Shown: one piece after another, positions 51,763-59,928 of the stretch
Layout: each line of letters begins with the position of its first letter
Numbering within the stretch: the first letter of the stretch is position 1
Source: JBFHIZ01 sp963666475
GTDB lineage: Bacteria > Bacillota > Clostridia > Lachnospirales > Lachnospiraceae
Reading direction: 5' to 3'
DNA length: 64,000 bases
NCBI GenBank assembly: GCA_963666475.2
Contig: CAXXJM010000001.1
Span: 806,001-870,000, forward strand
Made by a program: the position numbers and the translations under genes
The notes under the pieces: model-generated
Databases searched by the model: none
What the model was told of the DNA's origin: nothing
Seen by the model: only the letters and a program-made list of their open reading frames with translations

Positions 51763-52257
51763 TTAACTCATCAATATTTTTTCTGCTTCTGTTATATTCT
51801 CCAAAGTGAGACCTTTTTGAGAATCTGTTCTTATTTGATGATTTTCTACTTCTTTATTGTTTAAATCCAAATCCTCTAACACGACCCACTGTTCAATATT
51901 CTCGTGTTTTGATACCCATTCCAGGATTTCACCTGCTTTTACAAGACTCAGCTTATTGGTCTTCATGATTTCTTCTGTTCTGTGATCCGGGGTTATATCG
52001 AATATACTGATATTTTCATCGAGAAGCATCCCCAAGAAAATCTCTGATTCTTTTCTTGATGGTTGAAATTCTGAATCAAGCCAAAATCTCCATCCTGAAT
52101 GCAACACAATACTTGCATTCGTTTTATTGATAAGCTTAGAAAGCAATTTAATTTTAGTCTCATCAATTAATATCCCATCACGAATCTCCTGCTGATGTGA
52201 GTCATTCCATGATTTTGAATTAAGTACCCCATCCACATCTAAAAAAATTATTTTCAT
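51763..52257 (-). CDS. HAD-domain protein of the Swiss-Army-Knife RNA-repair type
   Basis: 164 residues. 'MKIIFLDVDGVLNSKSW' has the HAD nucleophile DxD, 'NASIVLHSGWRFW' the motif II Ser, and 'EQWVVLEDLDLN' the acidic motif. The compact form without a cap, with LDVDGVLN and SGWR, matches the HAD domain found in predicted RNA-repair proteins. A stand-alone phosphatase on RNA ends or small molecules is plausible. It starts within the last 4 nt of the preceding gene (ATGA overlap). Confidence 0.78.
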   Translation of the reverse strand: MKIIFLDVDGVLNSKSWNDSHQQEIRDGILIDETKIKLLSKLINKTNASIVLHSGWRFWLDSEFQPSRKESEIFLGMLLDENISIFDITPDHRTEEIMKTNKLSLVKAGEILEWVSKHENIEQWVVLEDLDLNNKEVENHQIRTDSQKGLTLENITEAEKILMS

Positions 52258-52655
52258 AATGATCGATTCCTTTCCAACGAAACTAGGACGTTTTTTTTAT
52301 CTTCTGCCACACAGCTTCCCACTGAAAATTTTTCACGTTTCATCGTTTTTTCGGATATTTTATATTCTTTTTCCACTTCATTTTTATCTACTACATAAAT
52401 AATTACATCCGTTGAAGGATTATCATACTCAACACGAATGATTTTCATCATATTTTTTTCTAGCCGTTTATCCTTTTCCGAACCTATTGCCATACCAACC
52501 GACATTCCTATGACTAAACCCATGCTAACTCCTAAAGCAAGATTATCAGAGAATAATAGTAATCCGTAGACTACACCTAATGCCACTCCACAACTCAACC
52601 CAACGCTCATATATAATGAAGTATATTTTTGAATTTTATTTTTCTTTTTTTCCAT
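52254..52655 (-). CDS. Small membrane protein with glycine-zipper helices
   Basis: 133 residues, two membrane segments ('YMSVGLSCGVALGVVYGLLL' and 'LALGVSMGLVIGMSVGMAIG') full of Gly every three or four residues. A cytoplasmic C-terminal domain of 60 residues follows ('IIRVEYDNPSTDVIIYVVDK'). No family recognised. The ATG at 52655 has GAGGGAG 9 nt upstream; the frame reaches 52688. Overlaps the HAD gene by 4 nt, so the two are coupled. Confidence 0.62.
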   Translation of the reverse strand: MEKKKNKIQKYTSLYMSVGLSCGVALGVVYGLLLFSDNLALGVSMGLVIGMSVGMAIGSEKDKRLEKNMMKIIRVEYDNPSTDVIIYVVDKNEVEKEYKISEKTMKREKFSVGSCVAEDKKNVLVSLERNRSL

Positions 52656-52717
52656 TCCAATGTTCTCCCTCAGTTTGATTTTATACAATGATCTCTATCT
52701 TCGTTCTCTAATTCTTA

Positions 52718-53146
52718 CTAATTCTGTCGAACCAATAGAATATCTTCTTGTAGATTTTGCCACTTAATAGATATATTCATATCACCATCCATATCCATGT
52801 CAATATAGTTAGAATTTGAAATAGTTCCTGTTTGAAAACAGTTATTACCTTGAAGTTCTTGTGGAAATGAACTTTCGATTTTTATATTTTCACCTTCTAA
52901 TACATAATCAATCGGTCCGACTTCTTTTGGTTGCCCCATATAACTATCAACGAACAAATATTGTACCGTTAACGAAGCATAATTATATATTCCTACATTT
53001 GTATTCGTATAAGTGACAAGCCAAGAATCCCCATGTCCAGAATACAATATACTTTTGCTTTCATCTGTTGCGTTTGTTTTTGAACAACCAGTCAACAGAA
53101 ATAACATAAACAAAAAAGCTATAATCCGAATAAAATTTTTATTCAT
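52718..53146 (-). CDS. Small lipoprotein, unknown function
   Basis: 142 residues: 'MNKNFIRIIAFLFMLFLLTG' then CSKT, a normal lipoprotein signal. The mature part has 'YSGHGDSWLVTYTNTNVGIY', a GHGESW-type motif that occurs in a group of Firmicute lipoproteins of unknown role. AGGAAAGAG precedes the ATG at 53146, and the gene overlaps the end of the DUF3048-like gene by 8 nt. Confidence 0.68.
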   Translation of the reverse strand: MNKNFIRIIAFLFMLFLLTGCSKTNATDESKSILYSGHGDSWLVTYTNTNVGIYNYASLTVQYLFVDSYMGQPKEVGPIDYVLEGENIKIESSFPQELQGNNCFQTGTISNSNYIDMDMDGDMNISIKWQNLQEDILLVRQN

Positions 53147-54311
53147 ACAAAAAACTCTTTCCTTCCTGCACGACAAATATCATTGTTTTCCCAGTATTTA
53201 ATACAATCTCGGCTCCCAAATCATCATAATATTTCGTCGCTCCTTGATCTGTTTCTTTTTTCCAGGTAATATGTATTCCTTTTCCGTTTGTAAAGAACCA
53301 GCCATCTCGAGTCGTATCATGCATCTGGAAAATTAAATACTTTCCATCTGGTCTTTGCTCCCAATACGTGTTTTGTATAATAATATTCTTAAATGAGAGT
53401 TGTTTTCCAGTAGCTGCGTCCACGTGTTCTTCCCCATACATGAACCGATAATATAACCCATCATCCTCATGATATTCAAAATACGGTTTGTCAACAGTGA
53501 ATGCGAGCGACAAGTCTATGTATGTTGCTTCTACAGTATCCGAATGATCATTAAATTCATTTTGAACCGAAACTGGAGTAAAAAGAAAATGCTGGTAATA
53601 ATCTGCCGAACCGTGCACCAAAGAATATCCCTTCTCCTCAATATAGTCTAGAATCCCTGACGCAGATACATATGCATTGTCAGGGGCTTCTTTGTCGGCC
53701 GAACGATAAAAGACATCTGATGTGTCCCCTCTCGTCCCATCAATGTTATCTACAGTAGTCAGTACTTCATCCGCATACCATATATCACCATAATGAATTG
53801 CAATCGGATCCCATTCTTTCGCTGCATAAACAAAGTAGTCGCGCATAGACCTTATATTCCCGATTTTATCCATCTCTCTCCAGTCTTGTATGACACCCAT
53901 CATTCTTGATATTCCACCTTCTGCCATAATTTCATATAGGATCCCAGATTGTCCAATATTGTATTGAGGCTGGGCACCAATATTTGTTGGAAACATAACT
54001 GTAATTGGGCGAATGGCCTGTACTTCATTTGTAACCCACATGTTCGTCAAATAACTTCTTGTTGTATTCTCTCCTGGATGTTCATCCGCATATAATGGAT
54101 CTTCATCGTATCCAATCTCCAGATTTACATGCATATCTTCCTCTTCTACCTGCGTATCTTCCTCTTCTACCTGCGTATCTTCTGGTTCTTCATTCTGTGT
54201 TCCATTTACATTACTCCCAGAAGTTAAATTTGTATTCAATCCATTATTCTGTCCGCATCCTGACAATATAAAGCACCCCAAAAGTAAAACTAGTGTCATA
54301 AATCTTTTCAT
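53139..54311 (-). CDS. DUF3048 (YerB-like) lipoprotein
   Basis: 390 residues: 'MKRFMTLVLLLGCFILSGCG' lipoprotein signal, an Asn/Glu linker with a 21-bp tandem repeat (54135-54176, giving QVEEEDT units), then the DUF3048 domain. Family signs are 'AIRPITVMFPTNIGAQPQYN', 'GILYEIMAEGGISRMMGVIQ', 'GNIRSMRDYFVYAAKEWDPI' and the C-terminal 'TWKKETDQGATKYYD' and 'GKTMIFVVQEG' blocks. YerB-like proteins are extracytoplasmic and of unknown function. The repeat encodes a flexible acidic spacer likely to vary in copy number. Confidence 0.88.
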   Translation of the reverse strand: MKRFMTLVLLLGCFILSGCGQNNGLNTNLTSGSNVNGTQNEEPEDTQVEEEDTQVEEEDMHVNLEIGYDEDPLYADEHPGENTTRSYLTNMWVTNEVQAIRPITVMFPTNIGAQPQYNIGQSGILYEIMAEGGISRMMGVIQDWREMDKIGNIRSMRDYFVYAAKEWDPIAIHYGDIWYADEVLTTVDNIDGTRGDTSDVFYRSADKEAPDNAYVSASGILDYIEEKGYSLVHGSADYYQHFLFTPVSVQNEFNDHSDTVEATYIDLSLAFTVDKPYFEYHEDDGLYYRFMYGEEHVDAATGKQLSFKNIIIQNTYWEQRPDGKYLIFQMHDTTRDGWFFTNGKGIHITWKKETDQGATKYYDDLGAEIVLNTGKTMIFVVQEGKSFLYE

Positions 54312-54360
54312 GCTACCCCTTCCCTCGCTGCGTAAAATATATTTGCTTAATGAAAAAATA

Positions 54361-54484
54361 AATAAAAAAGCTCATGACAGAGTTTCTCAATCACAAGCAA
54401 ATAAAATCACTATAAAATACATTCCCCTAATATATACTTGTCCCCTGCTATTATTATATGGCAAACAAAACTTCTAAGCAATAG
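54361..54484. repeat. Dispersed repeat family 2, copy 3
   Basis: About 125 nt similar to 36767-36890, including the near-identical block CCCCTAATATATACTTGTCC and the ATTATATGGCA box. It lies directly at the truncated end of the IS3 relic (54530), and may mark the deletion junction. Confidence 0.65.
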
Positions 54485-54529
54485 GAAATATGAATCGTTG
54501 TACTAACGTATAAAAACTCCCCGTTAATC

Positions 54530-54865
54530 TTAATTTCGATCAACAATATTTTCGATTTTTGATTCGTTGCAAGTATCTTTCTGTGGACGATACTGTGCTA
54601 CTGTATAACTTGAGACAAGGCCTTTTTGCTTCATGATCCGACCAATACGACGTCTGGAAACGAAAATTTCTCGTTCTTCTAAATCTATTTTGATTTTTCT
54701 GGTACCATAGTTGTTACGGCTTGCTTTATATACATCAACGATATTTTTAATGAGTTCAGATTCATCTTGTTTCTGAGCTGCTTCATAATAATAAGAAGCT
54801 CTTGAGATTTTTAGGACTTTGCACATTGCTGATACTGAATATTTGTGAAGGTTGCTTTTTATCAC
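54530..54865 (-). pseudogene. IS3 transposase OrfB, truncated
   Basis: 111 codons of the N-terminal HTH_21 region of an IS3-family OrfB: 'HKYSVSAMCKVLKISRASYY', 'NYGTRKIKIDLEEREIFVSR' and 'IGRIMKQKGLVSSYTVAQYR'. The rve/DDE catalytic domain that should follow is deleted, and the frame ends at 54530. It starts with GTG at 54865. An A-run at the end of OrfA suggests that a -1 frameshift once made an OrfAB fusion. Confidence 0.88.
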
Positions 54866-54867
54866 AT

Positions 54868-55164
<297 letters not shown>

Positions 55165-55320
55165 ATGGGCACATCCTTTCTTTTATAAGACTATCATATA
55201 TGCCCTTAATTTTTCTGTCTAGTTTATTGTAGCCGATCCACTATCTTCCTTGATATTTTCATTATTCTAATAGGAATTTTTTTGTTAGTTTTAGATTCAA
55301 TTAAAAAAAAGTAAATTTTA

Positions 55321-55357
55321 TTATCCCATTCAATAGTATAAATATTGAATGGGATAA
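55321..55357. terminator. Intrinsic terminator
   Basis: Perfect 15-nt arms at 55321-55335 and 55343-55357, loop of 7 nt. On the plus strand it is followed by six Ts; on the minus strand it closes the secreted-protein relic that ends at 55362. Confidence 0.82.
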
Positions 55358-55361
55358 TTTT

Positions 55362-55718
55362 TTATTTTAAAACTAATCTATATACACCATCTGTAATACC
55401 ATTGCCTAATGTCATTGGGCACATTGCTGAACTAGATTCAGTACTTTCTGACATTAAAATCCATTTAATCATATTTTTTCTGTTAAAGTTCCTATTGTAT
55501 AATGAAATTTTGGACTAAAAGTTAGATATCCAGTTTCTCCTTGAGGTACTGTAAAAGTTCCAGAAACAGTAGTGGATGAAGAAGTAGACTTAGACCATGT
55601 AAATCCTACACCTGCTCTAATCGCATTTTTTTTCGCTGCAGAAGACTGGCGTTTGCGCCAAAAGATTCACTACTTGTTGTTGAAAGAGCTACTGTGATTA
55701 TAACAGGAGAATATTGAG
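55362..55718 (-). pseudogene. Relic of a secreted protein gene, two frameshifts
   Basis: Three minus-strand frames fit together: a signal-peptide end 'VIITVALSTTSSESFGANAS', then after a frameshift near 55650 'SAAKKNAIRAGVGFTWSKST', 'SSSTTVSGTFTVPQGETGYL' and 'TFSPKFHYTIGTLTEK'. After a second shift near 55470 it ends 'CPMTLGNGITDGVYRLVLK'. It resembles small secreted beta-sheet proteins of Firmicutes (TWSxSxSTTVSGTFTVPxG pattern). No start codon remains. Clearly not translated as one protein now. Confidence 0.65.
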
Positions 55719-55874
55719 CTACATAATCTGGTTTATGGCATATGCAATTCTTGCTTGAACGGTGCAAATATTTACAATTGTTAATATTGTTACGATTGTA
55801 AACATAATTGCTGAAAGAGAAATTGTAGCTTCAATCGTAACAGAACCACTCGTATTATTAAGTTTATTTCGCAC
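55719..55874 (-). pseudogene. TadE/pilin-like gene fragment
   Basis: A GTG at 55874 (AAGGAGAGAT upstream) opens 51 codons: 'MRNKLNNTSGSVTIEATISL' then 'SAIMFTIVTILTIVNICTVQ' and 'ARIAYAINQ'. The GSxTIEAxxSL prepilin-type signature and single helix are typical of TadE-like proteins of clostridial Tad/Flp loci. It stops early at 55719 and is joined to unrelated sequence. With the DUF5702 fragment at 56645 it suggests a lost Tad-like locus. Confidence 0.65.
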
Positions 55875-55914
55875 CACATCTCTCCTTCTCAATTAACTAT
55901 ATTGATATAAAACA

Positions 55915-56634
55915 CTATTCCTCTACGACCTTAAGTGTTGAAATTGTATCCTCAATAATTTGTTTCATTTCATCTATAAGATCTTGTGGCTGCTCTTTGT
56001 CAATAACCGATCCTAAAACCATACATGGGATTTCATCCCATATAAATGTGTAGCCAATTGCATAAGCATTATAACTTCCGTCATAACCAGCTGCATCTGT
56101 TTCCACGATTATATGACCTTCAAATCGATAGATTTCTAACGTATCAATTGTTTCTGTTGATATGGTCTCAACAGAGTCGCTTTCCACAACTAGAGATTCT
56201 ACATGACTATCATTCTGAACATTTAATTTTAATTCTGCGAAAGCAGCTTCCTGTGCTTCTTCCAGCGTCGTCACTAGTGTCGTTTTATCAGCTGTAACCG
56301 ATACATATTCGATTCCATTAAGAATGAACATTTCCGTATATCCGCTGTTAATGTTTTGCCAATTTGGAACATCAACATATAATTGAGGACGTCTAATACC
56401 TGAAAAATCAGTAGCGTTACTTAAAAAAGTTTCATTTTTTTCTTCTATAACAGTTTCTTCAGTATCGGATTCTTCCCCATTATTTTCAATCCATTTATTT
56501 GATTCCTCACTTGTACTATTTGCAATATCGACTACTTCTGTACTTGTATTATTTGATATGTCAACATTACCATTACCACATCCTGTTAGTATAACCACCA
56601 TCATTCCAATTAAAATTAGTCCTATTTTTCTCAT
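55915..56634 (-). CDS. Lipoprotein, unknown function
   Basis: 239 residues: 'MRKIGLILIGMMVVILTGCG' signal and lipobox, a Ser/Thr/Glu linker (about 25-75), and a compact C-terminal domain (about 80-235) with 'NSGYTEMFILNGIEYVSVTA' and 'AIGYTFIWDEIPCMVLGSVI'. I see no named family; the fold could resemble DUF4367-like domains that bind at the cell surface. Good AAGGAG site. Lies between the TadE-like and DUF5702 fragments. Confidence 0.68.
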   Translation of the reverse strand: MRKIGLILIGMMVVILTGCGNGNVDISNNTSTEVVDIANSTSEESNKWIENNGEESDTEETVIEEKNETFLSNATDFSGIRRPQLYVDVPNWQNINSGYTEMFILNGIEYVSVTADKTTLVTTLEEAQEAAFAELKLNVQNDSHVESLVVESDSVETISTETIDTLEIYRFEGHIIVETDAAGYDGSYNAYAIGYTFIWDEIPCMVLGSVIDKEQPQDLIDEMKQIIEDTISTLKVVEE

Positions 56635-56644
56635 TTTTTCTCCT

Positions 56645-57080
56645 TCAATATCCTTTTATTGAATTATATTTTATTGTATACCACTTCTGTTCATCTTTCG
56701 GATTATTTGCTGTTTCTGCAAATAACGGAACCGCTAGCAAAGTCGGCCTCACCTGTACTTCCGCATATATGTTCACATATACCGAGGCGTTTGCCATCTT
56801 ATACTCTTTATTTGCGGAATTTATACACATATTTGCTTGAATTGCGTCAGCCATTCGAAGAAGTATTGCTTCCTCATTTGAATAAAGGCCTATAACTAAG
56901 AACAATCGCATGTAATCGCTATACGAAAAGGAAAGAACTGATGCGACTAGAGTTGAATCTGATTCTTCATCTGACGTTCCAAAAATACCTTTTATTTGTT
57001 TATTAAGTGTTTCCTTTACATTTTCAGCTCCATTATTCAGAGATTTATTAAGAGATGATATCATGTCATTTTTGTAATTG
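56645..57080 (-). pseudogene. DUF5702-like gene, 5' end replaced by IS30
   Basis: The last 145 codons match the C-terminal part of DUF5702-type membrane proteins of clostridial Tad-like loci: 'NDMISSLNKSLNNGAENVKE', 'LSFSYSDYMRLFLVIGLYSN', 'EAILLRMADAIQANMCIN', 'VQVRPTLLAVPLFA'. The frame is open to 57193, but codons above about 57080 are only the antisense of the inserted transposase relic. The normal N-terminus is lost. A truncated protein could be translated from the internal ATG near 57065. Confidence 0.65.
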
Positions 57081-57081
57081 A

Positions 57082-57680
57082 ATTTACAAATCCTCTTGCC
57101 ATTGAGTTTAATAAGAATGAGGAAAGAAGGACACATCTTTTCTATTGTGATCCACAGCGTTCCGATCAAAAAGGGGGCTGCGAAGTAACGCACGAAATGA
57201 TACGTCGTGTTCTACCAAAAGGAACGTCCTTCGATGAACTGAATCAAGATGACATCAATCTAATGATGAGTCATATCAATTCATACAATAGGAAAAAGCT
57301 GAACAACCAGTCCGCACACCAGCTGTTCAGCTTCCTTAATAGCGAGGAAATCCTTGATAAGCTTAATATCAAGCGCATTCCTGCTAACGAGATTAATTTA
57401 ACACCTCTGTTGCTGAAAAAGTAAAATAGCAGACGCCATTCGGATCAAATACAAAACCGTAGGGGGGTGGAATTTAATCTTGCGAAAAAGGAAGCTAAAT
57501 TCGACCTCCGGTTAGCGTGAGCTCTTTTTCCAGAGAAAAGCATCTCGAAAAAAGCATAACAGCTTTGAAACCATAAAACAATGTGTTTGGAAAGGTAATT
57601 TCCAGTGATATCACTATTTGCAATACTTACTTCCAGAAAATCAAAGGAATCTTAGTTTGCTGGAATTTAATCTTGCAAGA
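57082..57680 (+). mobile_element. IS30-family relic with its downstream region
   Basis: The left boundary at about 57082 cuts the transposase gene inside its catalytic part and also cuts the DUF5702 gene on the other strand. To the right of the stop (57424) lies about 250 nt of non-coding element sequence, with TGGAATTTAATCTTGC present twice (57469-57484 and about 57661-57676) and AACTGGAATCT near 57712, which look like IS-end repeats. Exact right boundary not certain. Confidence 0.65.
57085..57424 (+). pseudogene. IS30-family transposase, C-terminal fragment
   Basis: Frame 'NPLAIEFNKNEERRTHLFYC' then 'DPQRSDQKGGCEVTHEMIRR' (last part of the DDE integrase core with the final Glu region), 'LPKGTSFDELNQDDINLMMS', 'HINSYNRKKLNNQSAHQLF'. 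This is the usual end of IS30 transposases. The N-terminal HTH and the first catalytic Asp residues are missing. The ATG at 57197 begins only the last 75 codons. Confidence 0.85.
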
Positions 57681-57800
57681 GAAAAGCTGAACTAGAAGTT
57701 AATTTTACAAACTGGAATCTCGAATTTCAATTCAGCTTCTATTTTGTTTTACACATATTTATTAACAATAGTTTTTGTTTAAACTGCGTTAAATCATAAT
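57425..57800. other. Gene-free spacer holding the IS30 tail
   Basis: Contains the two TGGAATTTAATCTTGC repeats described for the IS30 relic and the run GTAGGGGGGTGG. I see no gene, promoter or terminator that I can support. Confidence 0.5.
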
Positions 57801-58463
57801 TCATAATACAAACATAATCCATAGAATAATGTAAGTTTTTCGTATATCTCGACTGGTTAATAAATATATACTACCATATGCTAATCCTACAATCACACTC
57901 ATAATACCTGTCAAAAAGTCTTTCGTAAAAAAATGTGCAAGTCCCCATGTGATTGCGATTATAATACCTCCATATGGAATATTAATTTTCTTAAACCATT
58001 TTTCACATGCAGTCTGTCCAAATATCAATATCAAAACAACTAATAATACTTCAAAACAATAATAAAGGTACTGAAATATAAATCTCACCCACCCCAAACT
58101 TTGAAAATCAACAAAAATCTTCACTCCATTCCAATTAAAATACTTTATCATCAGAGTAAAAACGATAATTGAAATAATTGTAGCCCATTTCCATCCTTCC
58201 ATTTTTTGCCCTTTATTAACAAAATCAAAATCATATTTATTACTAGCAAATTTGATAATAAAAAAAGAAGCAATTCCCCATATAAAACAAACAATCATCC
58301 AATAAACTGCAAATTGAGCATTCGACCATTCACTTATTCGCTTACCAAATATAATTGGTGCTATTCCAAAACCCAAAAGAGGATCTAGCAATAATCCAAT
58401 AAATGATGCTAAAACTAATTTAAAATAATCAAATCCCCTAATATTCCTATCTACTTTAGTCAT
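57801..58463 (-). CDS. CPBP-like membrane protein
   Basis: 220 residues with about six membrane helices. The C-terminal part 'IPYGGIIIAITWGLAHFFTK' and 'IMSVIVGLAYGSIYLLTSRD' resembles the second half of the CPBP (CAAX protease/bacteriocin-processing) domain, with the expected H in GLAHF. The EExxxR motif of active members is replaced ('YYCFEVLLVVLILIFGQTA'), so a proteolytic role is doubtful. GAGGG before the ATG. Not in an operon with its neighbours. Confidence 0.62.
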   Translation of the reverse strand: MTKVDRNIRGFDYFKLVLASFIGLLLDPLLGFGIAPIIFGKRISEWSNAQFAVYWMIVCFIWGIASFFIIKFASNKYDFDFVNKGQKMEGWKWATIISIIVFTLMIKYFNWNGVKIFVDFQSLGWVRFIFQYLYYCFEVLLVVLILIFGQTACEKWFKKINIPYGGIIIAITWGLAHFFTKDFLTGIMSVIVGLAYGSIYLLTSRDIRKTYIILWIMFVL

Positions 58464-58578
58464 TGTTTTCCCTCACATCTAATTTCATACTTTCTTTCTA
58501 ATGATATCATAGTATTTATTTTAATGTAAATAAAAACACCCTCCTATAAAGGAAGGTGTTCGACTACATATTCGTTAA

Positions 58579-58920
58579 TGGAGTAGACGGGAGTCGAACC
58601 CGTGTCCAAAAATCCATCCACTGTACTTCTACAAGCTTAGTTAATTATATGGATTGCTCCCGTTTCCTTATGACCCGGAAATTAACAGCCAAGGTCACTT
58701 GGTAGCTTCATGATACGCCCACTATGCGCAAAGCTTAACATAGGTCGTTTCCTACTAAGTCGATGCCTCGTTTTAAAGTGTAGGTTCTTTAAAGGAGACA
58801 GCTGCCACTAGGCAGCGTAAGCTAAATTATCTTCAGCGTTTAAATTTAATTTTGCGATTAACGGGTCGCACCGGCTTGCTTCTCCAGATTCAAAATCCCT
58901 GTCGAGACCATGACTACCCC
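58579..58920 (-). ncRNA. ssrA: Transfer-messenger RNA (tmRNA)
   Basis: 342-nt tmRNA that rescues stalled ribosomes with SmpB. The 5' end GGGGTAGTCATGG (58920) pairs with the 3' end CTACTCCA (58579), and the T-arm GGTTCGACTCC lies just inside. The tag frame reads AKLNLNAEDNLAYAA then TAG, with the alanine-rich end recognised by ClpXP. CCA is encoded. It is one-piece, and lies 500 nt downstream of smpB on the same strand. Confidence 0.97.
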
Positions 58921-59423
58921 TGGTTTACACAAGAATATGTATGCGTTCAAAATATATTCTGTGCAATATTATGTTTACCTCGTAAACATTTTAAGCGAAA
59001 TCTTGTTTCGCTTTATAAAGATCAATCATACCATCTGACCTCCATGTATTATAATTCGAAAAATTGATTTCGTCAACTATGTCTAAATCAAACATTTTTA
59101 TACCAGCTTCACAAGTCAACACATGATTGTGAAGATAATATTGTATCTGCATGCCTTATTCTTGGACAAACAAGTCATTATACTGAGAGATATGCCCAAA
59201 CATGAAATAACAGTAACTTGTCACATCCCCTGTAAATTCCATTTGGGCGATTGTATACAAGCAGGTAATTAAAATGACTAGCTTGACATTTGATTTCTAA
59301 AGACTGAATGGACAAATCAGATACGTAACAAGAAAATTTGTCCAAAAAACAACCACCTAAGACTTCACTCACTCTTATTTACAGAAATATGGTTCCTTAG
59401 GTCGACTATTGCATCGACTATCG
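58921..59423. other. Spacer between tmRNA and smpB
   Basis: Contains a palindrome ATGTTTAC / GTAAACAT (58971-58989) and TTGCAC (about 58965-58960 on the minus strand), which could be part of the ssrA promoter. The stretch 59140-59380 has words such as TTGGACAAA and TGGGCATA that recur between rnr and secG (62380-62530), so it may hold a diverged repeat. A 64-codon minus-strand frame (59178-59372) lacks a ribosome binding site and is not called. Confidence 0.45.
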
Positions 59424-59894
59424 CTAGAACTGTAAGTTCCGATTCTTAAAATCTTTCTGCGCCTGTCTTAATTGATCCTTCTTTGCAATCGTTTCTCGTT
59501 TGTCATAATTTTTCTTACCTTTTGCGATACCAATTTCCATTTTAGCTCTTCCATTGGAAAAATATATCTGTAAAGGAACTATGGTATATCCCTGTTCTGC
59601 AATTTTACCTGCCATTTTTCGTATTTGTTCCTTGTGTAAAAGAAGTTTTCGTACGCGCAGTGGATCTGTATTAAAGATATTTCCATGTTCATATGGACTG
59701 ATATGCATTCCATAGATAAAAACCTCTCCTTTTTCAATACGGATAAAAGATTCTTTGATGCTGCATTTTCCTGTACGAAGCGATTTTACTTCCGTTCCAT
59801 TCAATACAATTCCCGCTTCGAAATTATCCTCGATAAAATAATCATGGTATGCTTTTTTGTTATTTGCTACTAATTTTCTTGGTTCTTGTTTCAC
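59424..59894 (-). CDS. smpB: SsrA-binding protein
   Basis: 156-residue OB-fold protein that binds the tRNA-like domain of tmRNA and delivers it to stalled ribosomes. It reads 'EPRKLVANNKKAYHDYFIED', 'EAGIVLNGTEVKSLRTGKCS', 'HISPYEHGNIFNTDPLRVRK', and ends in the basic tail 'DKRETIAKKDQLRQAQKDFK'. The start is a GTG at 59894 with GAGGG 6 nt upstream, which gives the usual N-terminus; the frame to 59951 overlaps rnr and is not conserved. Follows rnr by 34 nt. Confidence 0.95.
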   Translation of the reverse strand: MKQEPRKLVANNKKAYHDYFIEDNFEAGIVLNGTEVKSLRTGKCSIKESFIRIEKGEVFIYGMHISPYEHGNIFNTDPLRVRKLLLHKEQIRKMAGKIAEQGYTIVPLQIYFSNGRAKMEIGIAKGKKNYDKRETIAKKDQLRQAQKDFKNRNLQF

Positions 59895-59928
59895 TGTCTT
59901 CCCTCTGTTATCCCATACTTTTATTTTG

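Noticed and set aside
57081..57193. N-terminus of the 182-codon DUF5702-like frame
   Set aside because: It is the antisense strand of the IS30 transposase relic, so it is a fusion produced by the insertion.
59178..59372. 64-codon minus-strand ORF between smpB and tmRNA
   Set aside because: No ribosome binding site and no recognisable features; it is in a spacer that shares words with another non-coding spacer.
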